Source: Xanthobacteraceae bacterium 501b (GTDB lineage: Bacteria; Pseudomonadota; Alphaproteobacteria; Rhizobiales; Xanthobacteraceae). From it: DNA of 64,000 bases. The stretch is from NCBI GenBank assembly GCA_000378025.1, contig KB899087.1, positions 3,844,001 through 3,908,000 of the forward strand. Reading direction: 5' to 3'. The notes below the pieces were generated by a model that was not told the origin of the DNA, searched no databases, and saw nothing but the letters and a program-made list of their open reading frames with translations. A program made the position numbers and the translations under genes. Of the stretch, positions 38,351-50,586 are shown piece by piece (position 1 is the first letter of the stretch; each line of letters begins with the position of its first letter).

Positions 38351-40510
38351 TCACTCGGCGGCGCCGGCCTCGGCTTCGTCAGCCGGCTTGCCCTTGGCTT
38401 CGAGGTCCTCGCCGGTCTCCTGGTCAACGACCTTCATCGACAGGCGGGTCTTGCCGCGCTCGTCGAAGCCGAGCAGCTTCACCTTCACCTTGTCGCCTTC
38501 CTTGACGACGTCGGAGGGCTTGGCCACGCGCTCCTTGGCGAGCTGCGAGACATGCACAAGGCCGTCCTTGGCGCCGAAGAAGTTCACGAAGGCGCCGAAA
38601 TCGACGACCTTGACCACCGTGCCCTCATAGATCTGGCCGATCTCGGGCTCGGAGGCGATGGACTTGATCCAGTTCAGCGCCGCCTTGATCGATTCGCCGG
38701 AGGCGGAGGCGACCTTCACCGTGCCGTCGTCCTCGATGTTGATCTTGGCGCCGGTCTTCTCGACGATCTCGCGGATCACCTTGCCGCCCGAACCGATCAC
38801 TTCACGGATCTTGTCGACCGGGATCTGGATCACCTCGATGCGCGGAGCGTGCTCGCCGAGCTCGGAACGGGCGCCGGTGAGCGCCTTGTTCATCTCGCCG
38901 AGAATGTGGATGCGGCCGTCCTTCGCCTGGGTGAGGGCGACCTTCATGATCTCCTCGGTGATGCCGGCGATCTTGATGTCCATCTGCAGGGCGGTGACGC
39001 CCTTGTCGGTGCCGGCCACCTTGAAGTCCATGTCGCCGAGGTGATCCTCGTCGCCGAGGATGTCGGAGAGCACAGCGAACTTCTCACCCTCGAGGATGAG
39101 GCCCATGGCGATGCCGGCCACCGGGCGGCGCATCGGCACGCCGGCGTCCATCAGGGCGAGCGAGGTGCCGCAGACGGTCGCCATGGAGGAGGAGCCGTTC
39201 GACTCCAGGATCTCCGAGACGGCGCGCAGCGTGTAGGGGAACTCGTGCGCGGGCGGCAGCAGCGGGCGGATGGCGCGCCAGGCGAGCTTGCCATGGCCGA
39301 TTTCGCGGCGGCCGGGCGAGCCCATGCGGCCCGTCTCACCCACCGAGAAGGGGGGGAAGTTGTAGTGCAGCAGGAAGCGCTCCTTGTAGGTGCCTTCCAG
39401 GCTGTCGATGAACTGCTCATCCTCGCCGGTGCCGAGCGTGGCGACCACGAGGGCCTGCGTCTCGCCGCGGGTGAACAGGGCGGAGCCGTGGGCGCGCGGC
39501 AGAACGCTCGCCTCGGCGACGATCTGGCGGACGGTCTTGGTGTCGCGGCCGTCGATGCGGATCCCCTCGTCGAGGATGTTCCAGCGCACGATCTTGGCCT
39601 CAAGCTCCTTCAGCACCTCGGCCAGAACCTGGGCGTCCGGCACCGGCTTGCCCTCGGCGGCGAGCGCGGCGTAATGCGCCTTCGCCTTGGACTTGGCATT
39701 GCCGACCGCCTCGTAACGGTCCTGCTTGCGAACGATCTTGTAGGCGGCGCGCAGATCGCCATCGATCAGGGCGCGGACCTCGGCTTCAAGCGCCGAATGG
39801 TCCGGCGCGGTATAGTCGCGCGGCTCCTTGGCGGCCTTCTCGGCGAGGCGGATGATGGCGTCGATCACCGGCTGGAAGTGGCGGTGGCCGAACATGACCG
39901 CGCCGAGCATGACTTCCTCGGAGAGCTCCTTGGCCTCGGACTCGACCATCAGCACGGCGTCGGCGGTGCCGGCGACCACGAGGTCGAGCGCCGATTCCTT
40001 GACCTCGTCGGTGGTCGGGTTCAGCACATATTCATTATCGATGAAGCCGACGCGCGCGCCGCCGATCGGGCCCATGAAGGGCACGCCCGACAGGGTGAGC
40101 GCGGCGGAGGCGGCGACCAGCGCGACGATGTCGGGGTCGTTCTCAAGATCGTGCGAGAGCACGGTGACGACGACCTGGGTCTCGTTCTTGTAGCCGTCGG
40201 CGAAGAGCGGGCGGATCGGACGGTCGATCAGGCGGGAGACGAGGGTCTCCTTCTCGCTCGGACGGCCTTCGCGCTTGAAATAGCCGCCCGGGATGCGGCC
40301 GGCGGCGTAGGTCTTTTCCTGGTAGTTCACGGTCAGGGGGAAGAAGTCCTGGCCGGGCTTCGCCGACTTGGCGGAAACGGCAGTGGCGAGCACGGTGGTG
40401 TCGCCATAGGTCGCGAGCACGGCGCCATCGGCCTGGCGCGCCATGCGGCCGGTCTCGAGGGTGAGCGTGCGCCCGCCCCAGTCGAGTTCCTCGCGGTGAA
40501 TATCGAACAT
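38351..40510 (-). CDS. pnp: polyribonucleotide nucleotidyltransferase (PNPase)
   Basis: Phosphorolytic 3'-5' exoribonuclease of RNA turnover. The 719-residue protein has RNase PH-like domain 1 ([37 protein letters not shown]), a helical linker, and RNase PH-like domain 2 ([53 protein letters not shown]). A KH domain ([19 protein letters not shown]) and S1 domain ([20 protein letters not shown]) follow. The tail [16 protein letters not shown] is short and acidic. Upstream is rpsO, the classic order. The 283-bp leader between them has inverted GAGACTC/GAGTCTC arms at 40556 and 40633. Confidence 0.98.
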   Translation of the reverse strand: MFDIHREELDWGGRTLTLETGRMARQADGAVLATYGDTTVLATAVSAKSAKPGQDFFPLTVNYQEKTYAAGRIPGGYFKREGRPSEKETLVSRLIDRPIRPLFADGYKNETQVVVTVLSHDLENDPDIVALVAASAALTLSGVPFMGPIGGARVGFIDNEYVLNPTTDEVKESALDLVVAGTADAVLMVESEAKELSEEVMLGAVMFGHRHFQPVIDAIIRLAEKAAKEPRDYTAPDHSALEAEVRALIDGDLRAAYKIVRKQDRYEAVGNAKSKAKAHYAALAAEGKPVPDAQVLAEVLKELEAKIVRWNILDEGIRIDGRDTKTVRQIVAEASVLPRAHGSALFTRGETQALVVATLGTGEDEQFIDSLEGTYKERFLLHYNFPPFSVGETGRMGSPGRREIGHGKLAWRAIRPLLPPAHEFPYTLRAVSEILESNGSSSMATVCGTSLALMDAGVPMRRPVAGIAMGLILEGEKFAVLSDILGDEDHLGDMDFKVAGTDKGVTALQMDIKIAGITEEIMKVALTQAKDGRIHILGEMNKALTGARSELGEHAPRIEVIQIPVDKIREVIGSGGKVIREIVEKTGAKINIEDDGTVKVASASGESIKAALNWIKSIASEPEIGQIYEGTVVKVVDFGAFVNFFGAKDGLVHVSQLAKERVAKPSDVVKEGDKVKVKLLGFDERGKTRLSMKVVDQETGEDLEAKGKPADEAEAGAAE

Positions 40511-40793
40511 GTCTGTCTCTGGCTTTCCGAAACGGGGCCATGGGCAAGACGGCGAGAGACTCCGGCGATCGGGCGGCCTTCAGCAAGGCGGCGCCATGGG
40601 ACCATGCTTATGGAACCACGGGATCGGGCCACGAGTCTCCGGCGATCCTGCCATGGCGCGCCGCTTCACTATCGGTCGCGGCGAGCCCCATGCCCGCCGC
40701 ATCTTGCGTCTTCAGCGCGACGGGTCATCCGCCCGCGCCGTCTTTCAGCGCGCGAGGCCCGCACCAAGGGTGGCGCGAGCCTCGCATGTCAGA

Positions 40794-41063
40794 TCAGCGG
40801 CGGATGCCCAGGCGCTGGATCAGCGACTTGTAGCGGGCTTCCTCGGTCTTCTTGAGATAGTCGAGAAGACCGCGACGGGCCGAAACCATCTTGAGCAGGC
40901 CGCGGCGGGAATGGTTATCCTTGGCGTGGCCCTTGAAGTGGCCGGTCAGGTTGGCGATGCGCTCGGTGAGGATCGCAACCTGCACTTCCGCCGAGCCGGT
41001 GTCGTTCGGCTTGGTGGCGTATTCCTTGATGAGCGCCTGCTTGCGCTCGGCAGTGATCGACAT
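40794..41063 (-). CDS. rpsO: 30S ribosomal protein uS15
   Basis: Binds the central domain of 16S rRNA early in 30S assembly. The 89-residue product starts [20 protein letters not shown] and includes [39 protein letters not shown], the conserved uS15 core, ending [18 protein letters not shown] lies 7 bp before the ATG. It precedes pnp on the same strand with a 283-bp leader region, as in many bacteria. The 265-bp gap upstream (to truB) shows no gene and probably holds the promoter. Confidence 0.97.
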   Translation of the reverse strand: MSITAERKQALIKEYATKPNDTGSAEVQVAILTERIANLTGHFKGHAKDNHSRRGLLKMVSARRGLLDYLKKTEEARYKSLIQRLGIRR

Positions 41064-41328
41064 CGGAAACTCCTTTTCCATAAGGGAGGGGGTGAAGAAG
41101 CGCTTGCGCGCCGCTTCGGGCCATTGTCGCGGGCCGAGCCGGGATGTCGTCCAGCACGGTCGATGCAACAATGGGTTCGCGCGGACGAGGGGTCCGCGAC
41201 GCGCGCGCACCATACACGAAAACACCGCAGGTGCTAGTGGCAGTAAGGCGCTCTGAGGACCGGAATGAGCCAGGTCTACGCCGCGCGCGTCACCGAGATT
41301 GAGAGGGGCGCAGGCGCCCTCCCCACAC

Positions 41329-42354
41329 TCACTTGCCGGAATGGAAGATCCGCTTGGGATGGATCTCGCCGGCTTCGGCTTCACCCAGCGCGATGAGGCG
41401 CCCGCCCGCGGTGATGGCGACCGGGCCCTCCAGCACCGGCGCGTCGCGCCCGCGCAGGATGATCGGCTGGCCATGGGCGAGGCGGGCGGCGTCGGAGGAC
41501 GAGACCCGCAGCGCCGGCAGGCTCTCCAGCCCGATCTCCACCGGGCGCAGGGCATAGCTGGGCGGCGCGTCGTCCATCGCCTCGGAGACTTCGCGCAGCT
41601 TGGCCAGCGGGATCAGCTCTTCCTCGGGAAAGGTGCCGACGCGGGTGCGGCGCAGGGCGCTGATATGGCCGCGCGCGCCCAGCGCCCGGCCGAAATCGCG
41701 GGCCAGCGAGCGCACATAGGTGCCCTTGCCGCATTCGGCCTCGAACACCGCATGGTCCGCATCCGGCTGGTCGACCAGTTCCAGCGAATGGATGACCACG
41801 GTGCGGGCGGCGAGGTTGACCTCGACGCCGTCGCGGGCGAGGTCATAGGCGCGTTCGCCATTGATCTTGAGCGCGGAATAGTCCGGCGGCACCTGTTCAA
41901 TCTCGCCGCGATAGGCGGGCAGCAAGTCGAGGATCGCCTCGCGCGTCGGGCGCAGATCGGAGGTCTCGGTGGGCTGGCCCTCGCTGTCGTCCGTGTCGGT
42001 CTCGATGCCCCAGCGCACGGTGAAGCGGTAGACTTTGCGCCCGTCCATGACGAAGGGAACGGTCTTGGTCGCCTCGCCCAGCGCAATCGGCAAGCAGCCG
42101 GAGGCGAGCGGGTCGAGCGTGCCGGCATGGCCGGCCTTCTTGGCCTGGAACAGCCATTTCACCGCGCCGACCGCCTGGGTCGAGGTCATGCCGACCGGCT
42201 TATCGAGCAGCACCCAGCCATCGACATCGCGCTTGGGCCGGCGCTTGCGCGGGGCCTCGCGGAACTCGTCGGCGGCAGGAGCCACGGGAGCAATCTCGGC
42301 AGTGACGTCGGACGCTTCGTCAGGAAGGCGGGTGGGGTTGAGCGGGGCGTTCAT
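41329..42354 (-). CDS. truB: tRNA pseudouridine(55) synthase TruB
   Basis: Makes pseudouridine 55 in the T-loop of tRNAs. The 341-residue protein has the catalytic Asp81 in [17 protein letters not shown] and the opening [17 protein letters not shown]. It also has a [12 protein letters not shown] linker and a C-terminal PUA-like module ([17 protein letters not shown]). The first about 42 residues are a variable acidic/basic extension before the core, common in alphaproteobacteria. Its start overlaps the rbfA stop (ATGA), so the two are translationally coupled. Confidence 0.97.
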   Translation of the reverse strand: MNAPLNPTRLPDEASDVTAEIAPVAPAADEFREAPRKRRPKRDVDGWVLLDKPVGMTSTQAVGAVKWLFQAKKAGHAGTLDPLASGCLPIALGEATKTVPFVMDGRKVYRFTVRWGIETDTDDSEGQPTETSDLRPTREAILDLLPAYRGEIEQVPPDYSALKINGERAYDLARDGVEVNLAARTVVIHSLELVDQPDADHAVFEAECGKGTYVRSLARDFGRALGARGHISALRRTRVGTFPEEELIPLAKLREVSEAMDDAPPSYALRPVEIGLESLPALRVSSSDAARLAHGQPIILRGRDAPVLEGPVAITAGGRLIALGEAEAGEIHPKRIFHSGK

Positions 42355-42788
42355 ACCGCGTCCTCTTGGTCGTTCGTGTCGTTCGTGTCGCCTTCGGGTC
42401 CGCCGAGGTCGCGCTGCACCTGCGGCAGGCGCAGCAGCGCGTCGATGCGCGAGCCTTCCTCGAAGGAGGTGTCGATGCGGAAACGCAGCTCGGGAATGGA
42501 CTTCAGCGCAAGGCGGCGGCCGATCTCGCCGCGCAGCGGCTTGGCATTGGTCGCCAGCGCGGCGATCGCCGCCTTGGCGTCCTTGCCGCCGAGCGGCATG
42601 ACATAGCAGGTGGCGATCTTCAGGTCCGGGCTCATGCGAACCTCGGGCACGGTGATCACCACCCGCGTCAGCGCCGGATCGGGCAGATCGCCGCGCGACA
42701 GGATATCGGAAAGGGCGTGGCGCACCAGCTCGCCCACGCGCAGCTGGCGCTGGCTCGGGCCACCGCCCGAGCTCGCTTTGTTCTTCAT
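42351..42788 (-). CDS. rbfA: 30S ribosome-binding factor RbfA
   Basis: Late 30S maturation factor that binds 16S rRNA near helix 1. The 145-residue protein has the KH-like core [42 protein letters not shown] and [19 protein letters not shown]. The C-terminal tail [17 protein letters not shown] is disordered and acidic. It lies between infB (143 bp upstream) and truB (overlapping) in the standard infB-rbfA-truB order. Confidence 0.96.
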   Translation of the reverse strand: MKNKASSGGGPSQRQLRVGELVRHALSDILSRGDLPDPALTRVVITVPEVRMSPDLKIATCYVMPLGGKDAKAAIAALATNAKPLRGEIGRRLALKSIPELRFRIDTSFEEGSRIDALLRLPQVQRDLGGPEGDTNDTNDQEDAV

Positions 42789-42931
42789 GCGTTCAAACCT
42801 TCAAGGCCCTGCCCGCACCTGGGGGCATCGGGGCCGGCCGCGACCGAAGCGAGCGGGTTTGGACCGCGCGCTCCCGTGGAAAGGCCGCCCCCGCGTGCGG
42901 GAACGGCCAAAGCGTTGCGTGCACTTTGCGC

Positions 42932-45805
42932 TCAGAGCGTGCGCTGCACGACCTCGACGCGGTAGCATTCGATGACGTCGCCGGCGCGCATGTCCTGGTA
43001 ATTCTCGAAGGACATGCCGCATTCCTGGCCGGAATGCACCGTGTTGACCGCATCCTTGAAGCGGTTGAGCGTCGACAGCTTGCCCTCGTGGATAACCACG
43101 TTGTCGCGGATGAGGCGCACATGCTGGCCGCGTTCGACGACACCGTCGGTGACGAGGCAGCCGGCGACCTTGCCCACCTTGGAGACCGCGAAGATCTCCT
43201 TGATGAGAGCATTGCCGAGCATGGTCTCGCGGTTGATCGGGGCGAGCAGGCCGCCCATCGCCGCCTTCACGTCATCCACCAGGTCGTAGATGATGTTGTA
43301 GTAGCGGATTTCGATACCGGCACGCTCGGCCGCGTCACGGGCTTCCTTGTTGGCACGCACGTTGAACGCGATGATCGCCGCGCCGGCCGTCTCGGCCAGC
43401 GTCACGTCGCTCTCGTTCACGCCGCCCGCGCCGGAGTGGATGATGCGGGCCTGCACCTCGTCGGTGCCGAGCTTCTCCAGCGAGGAGGTGATCGCCTCGA
43501 TGGAACCCGACACGTCGCCCTTGATGATGAGCGGGAATTCCTTCCGCCCGGCCGTCTTGGCCTGGCTCATCATCTGCTCCAGCGAGCCACGGACGGTGGC
43601 GGAACGGGCCGCCGCCTTCTCGCGCTTCTGGCGCTGGCGGTAATCGGTGATCTCGCGGGCCCGGGCTTCGTTCTCGACCACGGCGAGACGGTCGCCCGCC
43701 TCCGGCGTGCCGCTGAAGCCGAGCACTTCGACCGGGAAGGACGGACCCGCCGAGGTGACGTTGGCGCCCTTGTCGTCGATCAGGGCACGCACACGGCCCA
43801 TCTCGGCGCCGGCGACGACGATGTCGCCGACACGCAGCGTGCCGCGCTGGACGAGGACAGTGGCGACAGGGCCCCGGCCGCGGTCGAGCTTGGCCTCGAT
43901 GACGGTGCCCTCCGCGTCGCGGTTGGGGTTCGCCTTGAGGTCGAGCACTTCCGACTGCAGGGTGATGAGTTCCAGCAGCTTGTCGAGATTGGTCTGCGCC
44001 TTGGCCGAGACCTCGACTTCCAGCGTGTCGCCGCCGAGGCTTTCGACCTGAACCTCGTACTGCAGCAATTCGCTGCGCACGCGCTCGGGTTTGGCATCGG
44101 GCTTGTCGATCTTGTTGATCGCCACGATGAGCGGCACCTTGGCGGCGCGCGCGTGGTTGATGGCCTCGATGGTCTGAGGCATCACCCCGTCATCGGCCGC
44201 CACCACCAGCACCACGATGTCCGTCACCTTGGCGCCACGGGCGCGCATCGCCGTGAAGGCGGCGTGGCCAGGCGTGTCGATGAAGGTGATCTTGCCGCCG
44301 AGCGGCGAGGTCACCTGATAGGCACCGATATGCTGGGTGATGCCGCCGGCCTCGCCGGAGACGACATTGGCCTTGCGGATGGCGTCCAGCAGCGAGGTCT
44401 TGCCGTGGTCAACATGGCCCATGATGGTCACGACCGGGGGACGCGTCTCCAGGTGCTCATCGGTATCCGTGGTGTCGAACAAGCCTTCTTCCACGTCGGA
44501 TTCGGCGACGCGGCGCACGCTGTGGCCGAGTTCCTCGGCGATCAGCTGGGCGGTGTCGGCGTCGATCACGTCGGTGATCTTCACCATCTGGCCCTGCTTC
44601 ATCAGCATGCGGATGACGTCGACCGCGCGCTCGGCCATGCGGTTGGCCAGCTCCTGAATGGAGATGGTCTCCGGGATGATCACCTCGCGGGCGATCTTTT
44701 CCTTCGCCTCGACATGGCGATGGCCGCTCATGCGCTGGGTGCGGCGGCGGAACGAGGCCACGGAACGCTGGCGCTCGTCGTCGGACGACTGGGCGGTGAC
44801 GACGGTCAGGCGGCCGCGGCTCTTCTCCGGGCCAGCGGGACGGGTCGGCTTGGCCGGGGCGGCAGGGCGCGCGGGGGCGCCACCGGGACCGCGACGGACC
44901 GGACGACGGTCGTCCTCCTCGGCATCCATCGGGCCGCGCGGCGTGGCGACACGCGGCGCGCCGGGGGCGGCGGGCGCCGAGGACGGGCTTGCAGGCGTTG
45001 CGGTGCGGGACGCCGTGCCGGCCGGCGCCGAGGCGGCGGCGGGCTGGTCCTCGCCGAAGCGCTTGCGCGCCTCCTGCTCGGATTTGCGCTTGGCTTCCTC
45101 GTCGAAAGCGCGGCGCGCGTCTTCCTCGCGCTTGCGGGCCTCGGCGGCCTCGCGCTCGATCTTCTCGCGCGCCTCGCGCTCGGCGCGGCGGACGGCCTCG
45201 ATCTCGGCGCGCTTGCGGTCCTCGACCTCACGGATGCGAGCATCCTGGAGGGCGGCGGTGCGGGCGCGGGCCTCTTCTTCCGTCAAGGTGCGCAGCACCA
45301 CGCCACCGGGGCGGCTGCCTTGCGGCGCCGGACGGGGGCTCGAAAGATTGGCGCCCGGGGAGGGCTGGGTGCGCAGCGGCGGCCGGCTGGAGGGCTGGCT
45401 CGCCGGGGCGCTCGCCGCCGGGGCGGCAGGCGCGGCCGGTGCCGGGCGCGCGGGCGCGCTCGGCGCGGCAGCAACCGTCGGTGCCGGACGCGCGGGGGCG
45501 CTCGGCGCGGCAGCGACTGCCGGTGCCGGACGCGGTGGCGCGCTCGGCGCCGGGCGGGCGGCCTGTGCGGCGGGCGGGGCGGATGCCGGCGGCGAAGCCG
45601 GTGCGGCCGGCGCCGGCGCCTCGGGCTTGTCGCCCGGGCCGAGCACGCGGCGCTTCACCTTCTCCACCACGACGGACTTGGACCGCCCATGGCTGAAGCT
45701 CTGGCGGACGACGCCCTGCTCGACAGGTCGCTTGAGCGTGAGGGTGGTCTTGCCACCCTGTCCGACGCCCATCGTCTTCTCGCCGGGGTTCTTCGTATCG
45801 GTCAT
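42932..45805 (-). CDS. infB: translation initiation factor IF-2
   Basis: GTPase that recruits initiator tRNA to the 30S and joins the subunits. The 957-residue protein has an N-terminal domain of about 400 residues that is almost entirely low complexity: an opening [30 protein letters not shown], Ala/Pro runs, and a charged helix ([21 protein letters not shown]). The G domain carries [18 protein letters not shown] (about residue 460) with [12 protein letters not shown] and the SAK motifs. Domains II to IV then run to the end [22 protein letters not shown]. The low-complexity part accounts for the long antisense frame. Confidence 0.98.
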   Translation of the reverse strand: MTDTKNPGEKTMGVGQGGKTTLTLKRPVEQGVVRQSFSHGRSKSVVVEKVKRRVLGPGDKPEAPAPAAPASPPASAPPAAQAARPAPSAPPRPAPAVAAAPSAPARPAPTVAAAPSAPARPAPAAPAAPAASAPASQPSSRPPLRTQPSPGANLSSPRPAPQGSRPGGVVLRTLTEEEARARTAALQDARIREVEDRKRAEIEAVRRAEREAREKIEREAAEARKREEDARRAFDEEAKRKSEQEARKRFGEDQPAAASAPAGTASRTATPASPSSAPAAPGAPRVATPRGPMDAEEDDRRPVRRGPGGAPARPAAPAKPTRPAGPEKSRGRLTVVTAQSSDDERQRSVASFRRRTQRMSGHRHVEAKEKIAREVIIPETISIQELANRMAERAVDVIRMLMKQGQMVKITDVIDADTAQLIAEELGHSVRRVAESDVEEGLFDTTDTDEHLETRPPVVTIMGHVDHGKTSLLDAIRKANVVSGEAGGITQHIGAYQVTSPLGGKITFIDTPGHAAFTAMRARGAKVTDIVVLVVAADDGVMPQTIEAINHARAAKVPLIVAINKIDKPDAKPERVRSELLQYEVQVESLGGDTLEVEVSAKAQTNLDKLLELITLQSEVLDLKANPNRDAEGTVIEAKLDRGRGPVATVLVQRGTLRVGDIVVAGAEMGRVRALIDDKGANVTSAGPSFPVEVLGFSGTPEAGDRLAVVENEARAREITDYRQRQKREKAAARSATVRGSLEQMMSQAKTAGRKEFPLIIKGDVSGSIEAITSSLEKLGTDEVQARIIHSGAGGVNESDVTLAETAGAAIIAFNVRANKEARDAAERAGIEIRYYNIIYDLVDDVKAAMGGLLAPINRETMLGNALIKEIFAVSKVGKVAGCLVTDGVVERGQHVRLIRDNVVIHEGKLSTLNRFKDAVNTVHSGQECGMSFENYQDMRAGDVIECYRVEVVQRTL

Positions 45806-45870
45806 TCGGTATCCGTTCCTGTACCTTTCCGCCTCATGCGGAAAGGCCCCACTATCGTCGGCCAGCCTGC

Positions 45871-46578
45871 TTAATCCGCGCGCCAGCCTTCGAGCCTTTT
45901 CATTCGCGCGAGGAACCCCGCGCTCGTCGGATGCGCGAGCAGCGCAGCATGTACCACATTTGCCCGCCCTAGCGCCAAGTCCAATTGTTCGCCCGGCAGG
46001 CCATCGATGCGGGCGATTTCCCGTCCGGCAGCCTCACCGATCCGCCGGGCCAGTGCGTCGAGCTTTCCCGCCCCGTCCGGGGCGGCTTCGCTCGCATGCA
46101 TCAGCACCGCGACCTTCCCGCTCTGCAACGCCTCGATCACCTTGGCGTTGCCCGTCACCACCTGCCCCGCCTTCTTGGCGAGGGCAAGGGCAGCGAGGGC
46201 ATCCTTCTCCAGGAGTTGCCCAACCATGTCGGACAGTCCCGGCTCGGTTCGTCCCTTACCCTTGAAGGCGCGCGAAAACGCCTTCCGCTTCAGGGCCTCG
46301 GCCAGCACGGCGCTCCGTGCGGTCACCCAGGCGCCACGCCCGGGTAGCCGGGCGTGGATATCAGGCACCACCGTGCCGTCAGGTGCCACGACGAAGCGCA
46401 GCAATTCCTCCACCGGCCGCACCGCCCGGCTGGCGATGCACAAGCGGGTCGGCGCGCGGCCCACATCCGATAGGCCGGCATCGGTCAGCCCGACATCGGC
46501 CTGGTCGGCGCCGGCGGCATCGGTGCCGTCTACCGGCTCAGCCCCGTGGGGTGCCGTCTCGTCCGTCACCGCTTCCAT
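45871..46578 (-). CDS. YlxR/DUF448-L7Ae fusion RNA-binding protein
   Basis: A 235-residue RNA-binding protein of two parts. Residues about 40-110 are a YlxR-like domain: [41 protein letters not shown]. Residues about 125-210 are an L7Ae-type domain: [42 protein letters not shown]. In Gram-positive bacteria these are two proteins (YlxR and YlxQ); the fused form sits between nusA and infB in alphaproteobacteria, exactly as here (50 bp after nusA, 65 bp before infB). A role in RNA metabolism or in holding RNA polymerase is inferred from position. Confidence 0.88.
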   Translation of the reverse strand: MEAVTDETAPHGAEPVDGTDAAGADQADVGLTDAGLSDVGRAPTRLCIASRAVRPVEELLRFVVAPDGTVVPDIHARLPGRGAWVTARSAVLAEALKRKAFSRAFKGKGRTEPGLSDMVGQLLEKDALAALALAKKAGQVVTGNAKVIEALQSGKVAVLMHASEAAPDGAGKLDALARRIGEAAGREIARIDGLPGEQLDLALGRANVVHAALLAHPTSAGFLARMKRLEGWRAD

Positions 46579-46628
46579 TCCCTTCGGTCCCGAGGCCGCG
46601 CCGGAGCGGGCGATCAGGGGGTAGGCGA

Positions 46629-48241
46629 TCAGGCCTGGCTTTCGCCGGCCTCGGTCGCCTCGGCCTCTTCCTCAGCCGGGCCGGCGAGTTCCTCGGCGGT
46701 GATCCAGCCGGCCTTGACGCGGGCCTGCATGACTAGGGCCTCGGCCGCCTCGCGGGAAAGCTCGAAGCCCTCCAGCGCGCCGGCGACACGCACGACCTCG
46801 CCATCCTTGCGCTCGGTCCAGCCGACGAGATCGTCGGTGGCGCAGCCGGCAAGATCCTCGACCGTCTTGATGTCGTTCTCGCCGAACGCCACCAGCATCG
46901 GCGAGGTGACTCCAGGCACTTCGCGCAGCGCGTCCTCGACGCCGAGCGCCTTGCGGCGCTCGTCAAAGGTCGCTTCCACCTGCGCCAGATGCGCCAGAGC
47001 GCGATTCTGCAGTTCCTGCGCCGTGTCCTCGTCGAAGCCCTCGATGCTCGCCAGCTCGTTCAGCGGCACATAGGCGATTTCCTCGACCGAGGCGAAGCCT
47101 TCGGAGGCGAGGAGCTGGCCCATCATCTCGTCGAGGTCGAGCGCCTCGGCGAACATCGTGGTGCGCTCGGCGAAGTCCTTCTGCCGGCGCTCGCTCTCTT
47201 CCGCCTCGGTCATGATGTCGATGTCCCAGCCGGTGAGCTGAGAGGCAAGGCGCACATTCTGGCCGCGGCGGCCGATCGCAAGCGAGAGTTGGGCATCCGG
47301 GACCACAACTTCAATACGCTCGCGGTCCTCGTCGAGCACCACCTTGACCACTTCGGCCGGGGCGAGGGCATTGACGATGAAGGTCGCGACGTCGTCGGAC
47401 CACGGAATGATGTCGATCTTCTCGCCCTGCAGCTCGTTCACCACCGCCTGCACGCGCGAGCCGCGCATGCCGACGCAGGCGCCCACCGGATCGACCGAGG
47501 AATCGCGCGAGGTGACAGCGATCTTGGCGCGCGAGCCGGGGTCACGGGCCACCGACTTGATCTCGACGATACCGTCATAGATCTCCGGCACTTCCTGAGC
47601 GAACAGCTTGGCCATGAAATGGGGATGGGTGCGGGAGAGGAAGATCTGCGGCCCGCGCTGCTCGCGGCGCACGTCATAGACATAGGCGCGGATGCGGTCG
47701 CCGGTCTTGAACACTTCGCGCGGCAGCAGCTCGTCGCGGCGCAGCGAGGCTTCGCCGCGGCCGAGGTCGACGACCACATTGCCGTATTCCACCCGCTTGA
47801 CCGCGCCATTGACGATCTCGCCGATGCGGTCCTTGAATTCCTCATACTGCCGGTCGCGCTCGGCCTCGCGCACCTTTTGCACGATGACCTGTTTTGCGCT
47901 TTGCGCGGCAATTCGGCCGAAATCGAAGGGCGGCAGGGTGTCGGCGATGGAATCACCAATCTGCGCCGCCGGGTTCAGCCGGCGCGCGCCGACAAGGTCG
48001 ATCTCCACGGCGGGATTGTCGACCTGCTCGACCACCAGCAGATGGCGGGCGAGGCGCAGTTCGCCGGTGCGCGGGTTGATCTCGGCGTGGATGTCGGTCT
48101 CGGCGCCGTAGCGCGAGCGCGCCGCCTTGGCGATCGCATCCTCCATCGCGGCGATCACGATGCCCCGGTCAATCGTCTTTTCCCGCGCGACCGCGTCGGC
48201 GATCTGCAGGAGTTCAAGCCGGTTGGCGCTGACGACAGCCA

Positions 48242-48242
<1 letters not shown>
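46629..48242 (-). CDS. nusA: transcription termination/antitermination protein NusA
   Basis: Binds RNA polymerase and nascent RNA. The 537-residue protein has the N-terminal RNAP-binding domain ([20 protein letters not shown]), an S1 domain ([39 protein letters not shown]), and KH1/KH2 ([39 protein letters not shown]). The C-terminal acidic helix-hairpin repeats ([26 protein letters not shown]) and tail [15 protein letters not shown] follow. It overlaps rimP by one base (TGATG), so translation is coupled. Confidence 0.97.
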
Positions 48243-49120
<878 letters not shown>

Positions 49121-49355
49121 TTACGATCCGCAATGCAAAAAGAGCGGGCCCCGGCGACGGAACCCACTCTCAACCGATCAGATGATCGTTTGTGAGATCG
49201 TTGAATGCCCTGCTTATACAGCCAAACCGCCCCGGGGTGCAAGGGAGCGGTAGAGGGAGCGTTTATGCGGGTCAGCCCGGTCATCTCGTGCCCGCCGGAG
49301 GCACGGGCGGGCGGCGGCGGTTGCGGCCAGCGAAGGCACGTCGCATAAGCGGTTC

Positions 49356-50246
49356 ATGTCTGTTCACCCTCCGCCAAATGCCGTGCTGCGCGAGCGTGCG
49401 CCCGCCAAGGTCAACCTCACTTTGCGGGTGCTCGGCCGGCGCACCGACGGCTATCACGATTTGTCGAGCCTTGTTGCCTTTGCCGGCGTGGGCGACCGGC
49501 TGGCTCTCCTGCCGGGGGCGGAATTGGCGCTGATGCTGGAGGGACCGGGCGCGCCGTCGCTTGCCGGCGAGGGCGACAATCTGGTGCTGCGGGCGGCACG
49601 GGCGCTGGCGGCGCTTGTCCCGGGGCTCGTAACGGGGCGCTTCACCCTCGCCAAGCGGCTGCCCGTAGCGGCGGGCCTTGGCGGCGGCTCGGCGGACGCG
49701 GCGGCGGCGCTGCGGCTGCTGGCCCGGGCGAACGGGCTTGCGAGCAATGATCCAAGGCTGTTCGATGCGGCGCTCGCCACCGGTTCGGACGTGCCGGCCT
49801 GCCTCTATGGGCGCTCCTGCGTGATGGGCGGGCGCGGCGAGGCCATCACGCCGCTCGCTTTGCCGCGCTTCGGCGCCGTACTGGTCAATCCGCGCATCGC
49901 CATGGCCACCGCCGATGTCTTCCGTGCGCTGGCGCTGGCGCTGGAGCCCGGCACGCACCGCGCGGAAGCAGGGCCCGAACCCGCCGGAGCGACGCGCTCC
50001 GGGCTGCTCGCCTGGCTGCGCAGCGAGCCCAATGATCTGGAGCCGCCGGCGCGGGCGCTGGCGCCGGTGCTCGGCGCCGTGGAGGCGGCGCTCCATGGGA
50101 CGGCGGGGGCGCGGCTGGTGCGGATGTCCGGTTCCGGGGCAACGATGTTTGCGCTCTATGACAACTGCCGCGCGGCAGCCGCTGCGGCGCGGATCGTGGC
50201 GGCCGCCCATCCGGAATGGTGGGTGAAGTCGACCGTAATCGGATAG
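49356..50246 (+). CDS. ispE: 4-(cytidine 5'-diphospho)-2-C-methyl-D-erythritol kinase
   Basis: Phosphorylates CDP-ME in the non-mevalonate isoprenoid pathway. The 296-residue GHMP kinase has REAPAKVNLTLRVLGRR-type opening (here ERAPAKVNLTLRV), the P-loop-like PVAAGLGGGSADAAAALRLL, and the third motif RMSGSGATMFALYDN. Size and motif order match IspE, with no fusion. It opens divergently from rimP across a 253-bp region in which I see no gene. The ynfA gene starts 12 bp after it. Confidence 0.95.
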   Translation: MSVHPPPNAVLRERAPAKVNLTLRVLGRRTDGYHDLSSLVAFAGVGDRLALLPGAELALMLEGPGAPSLAGEGDNLVLRAARALAALVPGLVTGRFTLAKRLPVAAGLGGGSADAAAALRLLARANGLASNDPRLFDAALATGSDVPACLYGRSCVMGGRGEAITPLALPRFGAVLVNPRIAMATADVFRALALALEPGTHRAEAGPEPAGATRSGLLAWLRSEPNDLEPPARALAPVLGAVEAALHGTAGARLVRMSGSGATMFALYDNCRAAAAAARIVAAAHPEWWVKSTVIG

Positions 50247-50258
50247 GCGGAAGGCGTG

Positions 50259-50582
50259 ATGCACACCGCGCTGCTCTTCGCCGCCGCCGCTTTGCTTGAG
50301 ATCGCCGGCTGCTTCGCCTTCTGGGCGGTGATCCGCAACGGGGCGAATGCGCTCTGGCTGGTGCCGGGAGCGGCGAGCCTCCTCGCCTTCGCTGCGGCCC
50401 TGACACAGGTGGAGGCGGCGGCGGCCGGGCGCGCCTTCGCCGCCTATGGCGGGGTCTATGTCGCGGCCTCGCTGGCCTGGCTATGGGCGGTTGAGGGGTT
50501 TCGCCCCGACCGCTGGGACCTGATGGGCGGGGCGGTGTGCCTCATGGGCGCCGCGCTCATCGTCTTCGCCCCGCGCGGGTGA
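50259..50582 (+). CDS. YnfA/UPF0060 small membrane protein
   Basis: A 107-residue inner-membrane protein of four predicted helices, matching UPF0060 (YnfA, related to small multidrug exporters). Helices are [55 protein letters not shown] and [19 protein letters not shown]. The conserved EIAGC and GAVCLMGAA motifs are present. I use the ATG; a GTG lies one codon earlier. Relatives are proposed to export cationic compounds. It sits 12 bp after ispE, perhaps by chance of packing, and converges on ispB with a 4-bp gap. Confidence 0.88.
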   Translation: MHTALLFAAAALLEIAGCFAFWAVIRNGANALWLVPGAASLLAFAAALTQVEAAAAGRAFAAYGGVYVAASLAWLWAVEGFRPDRWDLMGGAVCLMGAALIVFAPRG

Positions 50583-50586
50583 AGCC

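Noticed and set aside
42926..45874. Open + strand frame of 982 codons across infB
   Set aside because: Antisense to the low-complexity N-terminus and core of IF-2. No ribosome site and no domain seen; a composition artefact.
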